Shown here in pieces: positions 54,674-64,000 of a stretch of DNA of 64,000 nucleotides. The first letter of the stretch is position 1, and each line of letters begins with the position of its first letter. The stretch covers positions 11,444,104 to 11,508,103 of the forward strand of contig NC_079976.1 of assembly GCF_029852145.1 (NCBI RefSeq), in the 5' to 3' direction. A program made the position numbers and the translations under genes. The DNA comes from Microplitis mediator (taxonomy: Eukaryota; Arthropoda; Insecta; Hymenoptera; Braconidae). The notes beneath the pieces were generated by a model. The model was not told where the DNA came from. It did no database searches and saw only the letters and a program-made list of their open reading frames with translations.

Positions 54674-57600
54674 CGGATAGGCATATTGCGGCTGATTTCA
54701 ATTGGCTAGGGTTTCATTTTTGGTAGGGTCTCTTATGACTGGGTCGTATACTTGCCGATCCTTTATTAGTCAAAATCAAAAGGTGCAATTCAAATTTGCA
54801 GCAAATGACAAAAAAATTTAGGTATAAACTACGAACACAACTTTAATCGTGAATAAATTTTAAAAGAATGATTTTATCGAAAAAATCAAGAAGACCTTTT
54901 TTTTAGAGTGGAAAATTTTCTATCAAACTTTTTTTGGGCCCAAGTTGTAGTTTTATTTGTTTCAGGAAAAAAAAATTAAATGCACAAAGTTAAAAAATTC
55001 CATGTTTTTTTAATGAGAATGTAACATGCTTTCGGTACTGTTTCATTTGGAAATCAAGAGCTTGTTTAGGTTGGATAATTTTTTTTAGGGCAAAAACTAA
55101 AAGTTTAGGGGGCGGCAGCAAAAAAAAAATAACAACTCGGGAAATAACGGACACCCGAGCATTAGATGCATATATATATCTATGTATGTGAAGATTGATA
55201 TGATTATATATGATTATTCGTACTTTTATATATGATCATACATAATTATATATGATCAGACTAAAATTTTGATTATCGAGTTACTTAACGGTGACATGTT
55301 TTTTTTTTTTAAACAAATTTATATTTTTTTTTCTAGATTCCATTAGTTTTTGAAAAGATTCTGTCTAAAACTATTTGAAATATACGTGTTAGTATGATTG
55401 ATTTTAAGTTTGTTCAATCTACTAAATATTAATGGAGTTAAAAGTCAAAATTATTGATCATTGAACTCGATAAATAAGACTGTATTAAAAGTTAGTTAAA
55501 GTTAATGATAAGAGCAAATAAATTTATTATGATACTATATTATATTATTAACTGTATCATGTAAACATTGTCGTAGACATTACATAGGTGTATGCAATGT
55601 CAAATTTTTAAAGATACGTGGCGCACAATTTTCAACACTGCCCCGATTTTTCGCTAGATCGCGCCTATATAGTTAAAAACGAAGGTGACTCTTGTTCATT
55701 TGTACTAGAATGAAAAGCAATTTTCGAAGGCCAGCTTTTCCGTCTAAGATTCTCAATCCACGATTTAATTATCATTAGTATACTCATTTATTTATATATA
55801 AATATACGAGCAATAGTAATTTAATCAAGTATTAATAAAATCTTGGATTGCCAACTAGCTTTGAGTAAACGTGTTTATATCTAGACCGAGTTATTGATAT
55901 TACATTTAGTCTGCTTAACATGAGGAAACTCGACATCGTTCCGTGGTTCAATATTATTTGAAAAATAATTAATCGTTATCCATTATTTCTCCGGGGAGCA
56001 AATTCTAGAGCCATCTGATTAAAAATTTCGACTGACCGAGTATCGATCTAACGCTGGGATTGGAACGAGAGATCCGGTGGAGATTTCGAACTGAACGGCA
56101 ACGGTGTTTTGATCAATACCATTCGCGACTAAAAAGAACAATTTCGATTGACGGAATGAACAATTAAATCGCGAGCAGTAATTATTACGTGAATAATAAT
56201 CCGATTATTTTGTGAAAAAATACCCGAGTTTTGTGAACAACTGAACAATCCGAAGCATTGGCGCGAAAACTGACAAGTGTACAACCGGTTTTTTTCGTAT
56301 TAAATAAGTGATGTGCGTCTCGTGTGATAATAATTGAATTAATTAATTAATTACGAGTAATAGTTGCATGGTAGTGCAAATTGACGCGTTATCTAAATAA
56401 AATATTATTTAATTTTATATTTTATTTATTTCATTCGATATTTCTGAGAATTCCGGTTTATCTGTGTCTCATTCACAACAGCAGTCTTGTCACCTCACCG
56501 TGTAAAAATACTCTGACGTCACTCGTCAAGTGTTTCGTTAATACTTACGTTGTAAGTGTGTCTCCGGACAATAAAATAACTGATTTTTTTTTATTTCGTG
56601 AACCGACTGTTTTTTTTTTTTTTGAGTAAAGAATTGACTGTGTGTTTCGATCAAGCACGACTTCTGCGAACAATTGAGCTTATATCGAGTCAAGCTGAAA
56701 CTGGCAAATTATATTTTGTTTTGTAACCGATAATTTTCATTTGTGATACCGATCAATTTATTTTCTGAGTTCAATATACGACAATTTAATTTTTCTTTGT
56801 AATTCTGATCAATTATTTAATCGTAATCTTAAGTGCCTGACCTTTCCCCGATCCGCCACCCTGGGTCGATTTTTGATAATTGTTTATTGGTGATTATAAA
56901 ATCACTTGACGCCCAAATTAAATAATTTGAACAAGGTTGCCAAATAGTAAGTGTACTCGGACATCACTCCGGTAGATCCCTGGTGGTGAAAAACCCGTTA
57001 CAACTTATATGCTAAGAAACGAAAATAAACATACATACTAAAATACATCACATACATACTAAAATATATATTGATGAAAATATACACAATTCATCAAAAA
57101 TTCGAGATTTATAAATTTATTAAAATTATCACAAACGGCGCAAGTAAAAATTTAGAAATTTAAAAATGAAAACATATATATTATGCTCACAGATTTCTCA
57201 TGGAATTGATAGAGAATGATGAAAAATTAATAAACAAACAGGTAAACAACAGGTGTAATTTATACTTATCTATTATTAATAAATTTAAATACGAGAGAGA
57301 TTAAACAGGCGTATGACACCGGTATAGAGACACGGTCGATCCGCGCCGCCGCGTTCATATATATGTATTTGAACGTGTACTTGACGCGAGACACGACCGC
57401 GCCTCCAGATCGTATGTAGATGGCACAACTAACGTTAGAACTCGCTGTCAGTTGCGTAGCCTAGTCGTTTATGCTTCGGTCTTTTGATCATAGGGTAGAT
57501 CGATATCTCTTTAGTAGCGATAAAATATGGTCGATCGGATGGAGCTCCGGACTAACAATATGGAAAATCACGGAAAAAAAAATGAATCTCTTTTCGTTTA

Positions 57601-57860
57601 ATTATTTATGTGGGTTCGTTTGCGAAAAGGGGTTCCACAAGCCTTCGAAGAAACTTGTACCAGTTGTTAAGGATTTTATTAAGTTGATAGGATAAGATGG
57701 TATATCACTTACTTACCTTCAATCGATCTTCCTCGTTTAAGGGCTCGATCCTCTCCTCTGGCTTCGCTGTCTACCCTGCTTCTATGACGAAGTTGGCTTA
57801 GAGTAAAGGATGGATGGAGTCTTATACTATTTTTGAGTGAACCCGCATGGAAAAGCTATA
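54674..57860. other. No gene; palindrome arm debris and a possible LTR end
   Basis: 54800-55130 resembles a single decayed palindrome arm. 55150-55270 has ATATATGATCATA-type units. 55620-57002 is balanced-GC sequence ending ACCCGTTACA, which may be an LTR, but no start or duplicate is established. 57300-57450 is GC-rich (CGCGCCGCCGCGTTC) and could be a host promoter. No coding region is recognisable. Confidence 0.35.
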
Positions 57861-59818
57861 TACTGTTAAAAATAGATATGGTGAATATGTGATATATATA
57901 TGGTGGCAAAAATATATATATTTATGAATATATGTTTTTTACATATATTGAATTATATATTTTTAATGATATATTTCTTTTTATATAATGTTTTATATTT
58001 CTATATATATATTATCTCATATAATGCTCAATATATTTTTGTCATATATGGATGGTATATATGTAATGTATAAAGTATAATATAATAAAAGTTATGTATA
58101 TTTTGACTCATATAATTAGTGATATATTGTCTGTATATAATTGATCATACATGGAAGAACTTATATGCTTAAATCTATGGTTTGCGGTATATTGAATTTA
58201 TATTTTCCCAATATATTAAAAATTATATTTTTCTCGATATATTGCAAATTATAGTCTTTATATACCTCCATATTTTGAGAAGCTGCTCGATATCATAGAA
58301 ATGAAAATTACAAACTAAAATACATGGTTTTTATTATGCTACATACCATAGTACGTAAAATATGTATAGTATCATATATTTTTTTCATATCAACCGCGAA
58401 AGTTGGATTTTCGAGCAACATGCAGAGGGCGCAAACTATACGATTTCTGGCAATCTATAGTTTGGTTAACTTTCCACGAACTTGTATCGAAAAGTAACTT
58501 CTCTCTCTCTATCTGTCTCTACATTCCTACACGGCTCAAAACATTTTTGGTTGTTTCTGTCTCAAATTCAACTTCCGCCGTTGATATGACAATAAATTTT
58601 GTTCGATACTTTATGCTCAAAGGTAAGAACCCTGACAGACTTGAAGTACAGGCACGCGTTTAAGGCTATGAATACTGTAAAGTGAAAGGATAGCTAAATG
58701 GATCTGGTTGTGGCGTGAAGGTTTAAAACAATTAAAAATTACTCAAGATTTATCAAATACAAATTATCAATTTATTTACACTTATTTACACTTAAACTGT
58801 AAGAAAATACTTTAAAGCGAATGCGACAATTAATACTGGGTAGCGAATGCAACGAAATGCGCACGTATCAACACGTGGTTGTTAGCGGTTAGATTCACGG
58901 AAATTACTTTGGTGTTAATTACGCGTGAATGAACGATTTATTTATTCTCTAAACTAAATATTGAGAGTAATTGCTGAGCGGTTTACTTTTAATTAGCACA
59001 AAGATTAATACTCGTAATTCAAGAAGCGGTTTTTTGAACACGAGGTGAACTGTAGTAGAGCACGTTGTAAAATATAATGAAAAAGCGTCGTATATGAAAC
59101 CACACACCGGTTTCCTTGTGACGTCAGAGCGGTAGACCAATAGGAAAATTAGTAGACGACGCTGACGAAATTTCAGCCAATAGAGAAAATCCACGTAGCT
59201 CGTTGAGATCTTAAGCCAATGAGTGCGTTTCATGTTGCAACTCTTTTATTCATAGTTGGAACTAATTTATTCAAATGATGGATTTTCCTCATTGGCTAAG
59301 ATCTCGCGCGTAAGTTCAAATAGCGATAGTGCTGCCGACCTATTGGTGAGGCTCGGCGTTTTCAGGTGGTAGCGAGTTTGGTCTTGACTGAACAGATACA
59401 TTATCATCAAGATCTCGTACTATATTTGGTCTTGATAAGAAAGCGCCTATAGCCTCAAACTCGTGACGTCACTTCAAGCCGTCAGAATCTCTACCGTTCC
59501 GCATACGTATCGAAAATAACTATTACAATATATTTGACGTTATATATTGCAAAATATATAGAGTACCATATATTTTGCAATATATTGGAAAACTTATATA
59601 AAAAATATACATCATACTGTATATTAATAAATATACTACTTCCAATACAATATATCAATATATAATAAAATATAGAATGATATATATGCTAAACGTACAT
59701 TAAAAAAGTTATATTGATAAATATTTAATCAATGTATTGTAGCAATATATTTTTTTTCAATATATTATCATATATTAATACGGCAAAAATATAAATATTA
59801 TTTTATATTATAACAGGG
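57860..59818. mobile_element. Foldback element with ATATATTGCAATATAT arrays
   Basis: The ends CTGTTAAAAATA and TATTATAACAG are imperfect inverted repeats. The arms (57870-58290 and 59520-59810) are arrays of A/T-rich dyads such as TATATTGCAAAATATAT and ATATATTTTTG. A solo LTR (58676-59394) lies in the centre. Terminal coordinates are approximate. Confidence 0.55.
58676..59394 (-). mobile_element. Solo LTR, copy 3 (719 bp)
   Basis: On the minus strand it runs from TGTTCAGTCAAGACC to TTTCACTTTACA. Flanks are AATAC (58671-58675) and GATAC (59395-59399), a 5-bp duplicate with one mismatch. Shared blocks with copy 2 include CGCATTCGCT and AACCAGATCC near the end. It is older or from another subfamily, as similarity is patchy. 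Confidence 0.8.
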
Positions 59819-62403
59819 GTACTGTGACTCTGGTCGTCCTTATTTAAGGGCGCCACTGGAAGTATTAAAGGTCTTCCAGAACTGGGTCTTAACCGTTCAG
59901 GGTCGTTGTAAAGTTTAATTTGTAAGAGAAGGAAGAGGAAGGATAATTTATAATTAATTTTTTTATTTCACTTTTAAAAATTTTAACCTTTATTTATTTA
60001 ATTATAAATCTTTTTAACCTTGTAACCTTATAAACTTGTAAACCTTATTAACAAATGTCAACTACCTTTGACGATTTAACAATAATTATTAAACTCTTCA
60101 TTAAGCCACTACCCTTGGTTATATCACACACACACTCACACTGAGTCCCCTGGACTATTATACACACACGCGACTTTTCTTAAACTATTTTCCACGCGGT
60201 CAACAAGACCCACTACGCGAATTTTAATAGTAATTCACTAATTTACGCGGTCCCCTGGACCCTCTACGTGATAAACCCTTATTCATTTATTAACGAATTC
60301 CGTCACAAAAATGTCCACACTCACACACCCTTTTTACAATATAAAATTCCAATTTACCTATTTCCTGATTTAAAATAAAGTCAATTTCTACATAATTATT
60401 TACCAAATTGAAATCAGTAATCGATAACATTAATTATTTATTACCACTAACACTTTCTTTGTCAATTTAATTTTGTTAAGCCGGTTTTATGATTTATTTT
60501 ATTTGACTGCTTAACATTTTATTCACCGACTCTATATCCAATAGCCAAAACTTAATTATCAATTTTTACGTTTTCTTCACAACACATTTAACGTTTATAA
60601 TTTATTAATTGATTTTATTTAATTAACTAAATTAATTTACTTATAATTAATTTATCCTGATATCAAGGACTAGTTAAATTTGACTAGATTGCAATTAATT
60701 TTCCAGTGATACTTTACACATCCTGCCTGGAAAATTCCAGAAGAATTTTCCGGCGAATGACTTACCCAACCTGCCTGGAAATAACAAAACTAATTATGTT
60801 AAGTCTGGGTTCCGATTGAATACTACACGATAATAGACACGACAATACTTCGCGGACACGACGTTTAATTATGTGTTTTAGTTTATTAATATTACGGCTT
60901 CCCTGTCTGAGATATTTTACAGAATACCTTTTACGATTTACGTTGAATTCTTTTCCATCGCTCCTCCAGTATTAGTTGTCCTGGTCCGTGTCTCCTGGTT
61001 CTAACTCTGGGCGTCTAGATGGTTGCCAGATCCTACCGACTCTGTCCCTGGGTGCGTCTGAGTGGTTACCCAGTTCTACTGGCTCTGTCCCGTTTTCGCT
61101 GGTGTCTTGTAGTTTTATTAATTTCGCTCGATTATTTTCGGCCATGATCGGAAAACTCCTCCCTTAGTTGATTATGATTGGGCCTAGCGTGCGAGTATTT
61201 TCAATTAGCGCGCCCGGTGACAAGTCGAAAAACTTAATTGAACATTCGTTTGGGGTTGCAAGTAGGGCAAATGACCATCGGTGAAAACTACGATTTTGGT
61301 CGATAATGTAACCCAATTTACCCCGTTGGATATATTGTGCAATATATAACATTATAATATTCATATATTTTTTCACATTTAAAGTTTTTTCATGCGGGAA
61401 GAATTTGCTCGTTGGTAAATTTCATCCTTTATTTGATCACAATTAATACACTATTTGGTTTTATTTGATAATTCTTTTACACCTATGATTTAATAAACAA
61501 TTTTATTGGTTCAGCAAAAATTTACATGTGTCTTCAATTGTTCTGAAGAACGCTTAAGCACCAAATTGGACAAATATAAGAATATAAATTAAACGTAATT
61601 TATTCAAGATATTACAATACTGCAAAATAACGCTACACGACTATTCACAACACAACGGGAAAAATAGATCGGCCTAGCTCTTACTGTAAAGTAATATCTT
61701 AAATAATGAAATATACTAACTCTAGGAATTGTAGATTCGATAGATAGATAAAACTTCAGCGCAAAACGCCCTGGAGGTACAAATTACTTGACTAGTATCA
61801 CTATCGAACCACAACCTACCCTTTGCTTCACGTTCGAAGACGGATATATGCAAACGGTATACGGACCTATCGATGACCGATTCACGCGGGTCAAACGATA
61901 CAGAATTACTGGTTCTGTTCAACGACTAAGACTTCGAGCTACAATGCTCGAGTGTTTTTATATTTTTAATTAAATTTTGATGGGGAGTAATTTATTAATG
62001 TCATTGGTGGAAAATGACGTTTGATTCCTTTTGTCGATTGTTCATTGGTCCGCCATTATTTGTAATATCTCGGTCAGCCCGTAGAGGCAAAAGGAGGTCT
62101 GTGCTTGCCCTGCGTTTTCGCAATTTTGAGAAAGAGGTGTCGGCAGTTCTACTTTTTGTTTAAATTTGGCAAGTAATAATAATAACAATAATTTTAAAAT
62201 ATGTAGGGTAGACATAAAACGGTCGATAAGTTTAGCGTTTCTGCTATGAGTTAATAATTTCTCATTCGAATAAAAATTCATTCGCATATTTGACAATCCC
62301 TGCATCGTCAAAATGATTGAATTAAACATTAAAAACAGAATTAAAAAACCAACTTTTTGTTTGAATTTAGTTAAAATTCCTATATTGTCTTCTGGGTTTC
62401 TGT
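59819..62403. other. No gene; unassigned
   Basis: Mostly A/T-rich (59930-60720), with CCTGCCTGGAAA twice near 60724 and 60770, a balanced-GC stretch at 60950-61160 and further A/T-rich sequence. TGTAAAG at 59910 and several CACACA runs near 60125-60340 are the only landmarks. No domain, RNA gene or clear element end. Confidence 0.35.
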
Positions 62404-62504
62404 CCCGAATAGAATTTTTCATTAGGGCCTGACGAGGTCCTTATCGGGTTAACCTTATTTCAAAAAAAGTCCCGATCAGGGTATTTTGACGAGGATCCTG
62501 ATAT

Positions 62505-62700
62505 GGATGTAACGCTTAAGACCCATGAGGTCCTTATCGGGATTGCCTTATTAGGACCTTACCAGGATATCCTCATCACGTCCTTATCAGGATTGCCTTA
62601 TCAAGTCCTTACCAGGATATCCTCATCAAATCCTTATCAAGATTGCCTTATCAGGTCCTTACTAGGATATCCTCATCAAATCCTTAACAGGATTACCTTA
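62505..62700. repeat. Minisatellite, about 51-bp unit, four copies
   Basis: Units contain CCTTATCAGGATTGCC, TTATCAGGTCCTTACC and AGGATATCCTCATC. AGGATATCCT is a perfect dyad within the unit. Confidence 0.9.
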
Positions 62701-62825
62701 TTAGTAATTATTTTTAAAAAAATATTAAATTGCAAAAAAAAAAATAAGAGAATTTTAATTCGATCGAGAATGATATCTTTTGTATTGAGAGAATTAAAGG
62801 GAGTAAACATGTTTTTTGTTGATGA

Positions 62826-62905
62826 AAACATCCCGATAACTGCTGGGCTCGAACCTGCGTCCTTTCGATTCAAAGTCCTCGATGCTATCCACTGGGATAA
62901 CATAC
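62826..62905 (-). ncRNA. tRNA-like segment (Gln-like anticodon arm)
   Basis: The minus strand has GTTATCCCAGTGGATAGC (A-box-like), GGACTTTGAATCGAAAGG, whose loop would carry UUG, and a perfect B-box GGTTCGAGCCC, followed by a TTTT run. A partial acceptor match exists (GTTATCC with TATCGGG is weak). It resembles the segment at 29500-29575. Confidence 0.55.
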
Positions 62906-63211
62906 ACAAGTGATCTTGAAAGTGTGAATATAATATTCATTACGATGTCAAAGAATAACTGATGAAAAAGTAAAAAATCTGTGCTACAATGATTGACGTG
63001 ATTTTTATATAATATTCTTTTGTACTTTTTTTAATTTTTAGCCTGTAAATGAAATATTTAAAGGGATGGCATAACTTTTTTTTGAATAAGGATATCCTGA
63101 TGAGGTCCTGACAAGGAACTTGTCAGGTTTGTCCTGATAAGGCAAACCTTATATTAACCTGATAAGGTCCTTATGGTACTTCAGGCAAATCAGGAAGAAA
63201 TTCTAGTCGGG

Positions 63212-63881
63212 CGTATTGTTCTATATTTCTTCACTGTCGACCATTTTTAGGCTTCGTTGTCAGCCACATTTCAGCAGTTTTAAAGCCTCACCGTCGGCTA
63301 AGTTTCAGCCATTTTTAAGTCTAGCAAGTTTCGACCTTTTGTGTTAACTACCTAGGCCTTTTTTTGGCCACCTTTTGGCCAAGAAAAAAATTTGTTATTT
63401 TTTTTTTGGAATTTTTTTACTCGGGTTGTCACTATCATGAGACTATATATGTAGTATATAGGTTAAATAGTAAAAGTAAAGCGGATTCTTTTTAGTTCGT
63501 GATCGGCATAAATTTAGATTTCTGGTCCTTCATTCAATTTTCTTCAATTTTTTTTCAGTTCCTTGTAAACATTTGTCGAGTGAACTGAATCCAACTGCTA
63601 GAATGTTTAATCTTATTCTGGCTGTGATCTCTCTTGTCACCGTGTTTCATACGGATTAAATCCTTCTGTTCTGTATTGTATAATTCTCATAATCTGGACT
63701 AAGTTTTCAAGCAGAGAAAAAATATCTTATTAGGTATACTGCATGCATTTAAAGTGTTTTCTTCAAAGACTTAGTCTCGTTTTCATAAATAAATTCTCAT
63801 ATATATACAAATAGAACAAAGCGAGGCAAATGCTCTTTGAAACATTTACTTTTCTTTTCATTTTCAAACATCACTTTAAAT
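63212..63881. other. No gene seen
   Basis: Balanced to A/T-rich sequence without motif. The stretch 63240-63370 has loose repeats of TTTCAGCCATTTTTAAG type. Confidence 0.4.
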
Positions 63882-64000
63882 ACACGGAAAGAAAATTATG
63901 GAAACGGTTCCCATAATTCTTTAAAATTTTTCCTATACCAATATAAGAATTATGACCATAAAATTATGGGAGCAGTTTCTATAATTATAGGAATGCTACC
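63882..64000. mobile_element. Left end of an element with ACACGGAAAGAA terminus
   Basis: It begins ACACGGAAAGAAAATTATGG and continues with dyad-rich units (CCCATAATTC, AAAATTATGGGAGC). The end matches that of the foldback element at 24625-25583. The right end lies outside the window. Confidence 0.5.

Larger units (their letters stand above)
62404..63211. mobile_element. Foldback element with CCTTATCAGGA arrays and tRNA-like core
   Basis: The ends CCCGAATAGAATTTTTC and GAAATTCTAGTCGGG are inverted repeats. The left arm contains a direct array (62505-62700) and the right arm (63080-63190) its inverse, with GGATATCCTGATGAGGTCC and GACAAGGAACTTGTCAGG. The centre holds a tRNA-like segment. No transposase. 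Confidence 0.8.

Noticed and set aside
57300..57450. GC-rich stretch as promoter of a host gene
   Set aside because: No following exon or start codon context could be supported, so it is mentioned only as an unassigned region.
62505..62700. Regular direct repeats resembling a CRISPR array
   Set aside because: The spacers are not unique, the units are contiguous minisatellite copies and the genome is eukaryotic.

Overview
The window is a repeat-dense, AT-rich stretch of an animal nuclear genome, most likely an insect. The evidence is spliceosomal introns, R1-type LINE, copia, gypsy and DIRS retrotransposons, a 5S-rRNA-headed SINE, and many MITE and foldback elements with A/T-rich interiors. 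A hymenopteran would fit, but nothing in the sequence proves the order. I found no intact host gene. Every convincing coding signal belongs to a mobile element, and only one of those (a gypsy gag-pol) is open end to end.

Layout. 1-2.5 kb: fragments of a modular long-inverted-repeat element (called LIR-TG here, arms starting AACTTCCCGCTAAG), one interrupted by a solo LTR and one sitting inside a palindrome. 2.5-7.4 kb: three hairpin motifs, a 5S-derived SINE with a 14-bp target duplication, and a decayed R1/TRAS-like LINE. 7.4-11.4 kb: the one complete LIR-TG copy, further fragments and small MITEs. 12.4-16.8 kb: two copies of a 150-bp MITE and a 3.9-kb foldback element holding a palindrome that itself holds a minisatellite element. 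19-29.7 kb: a chain of long palindromes and foldback elements inserted into one another. 31.5-34.5 kb: a copia remnant inserted in a palindrome. 34.5-38 kb: a possible gag remnant and a solo LTR. 38.5-42.8 kb: a GGGTG-TA palindrome split by a DIRS retrotransposon with a diagnostic internal complementary region and an intron containing a tRNA-like sequence. 42.9-49.1 kb: a full-length gypsy element with identical 754-bp LTRs, inserted into an AT microsatellite. 49.3-51.5 kb: a foldback element next to an intron-bearing tyrosine recombinase (Crypton-like) remnant. 52-64 kb: more foldback arrays, an unidentified disordered ORF, a third solo LTR and the start of another element at the right edge.

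The retroelements encode the usual gag/RT/RNase H/integrase or recombinase functions, but all except the gypsy copy are broken. The structural theme is inverted symmetry. At least ten elements form arms of about 150-700 bp or arms built of dyad-symmetric minisatellites. Several carry a different tRNA-like segment with a pol III B-box. That combination, and the way elements have landed inside one another, is the most unusual aspect of the window.
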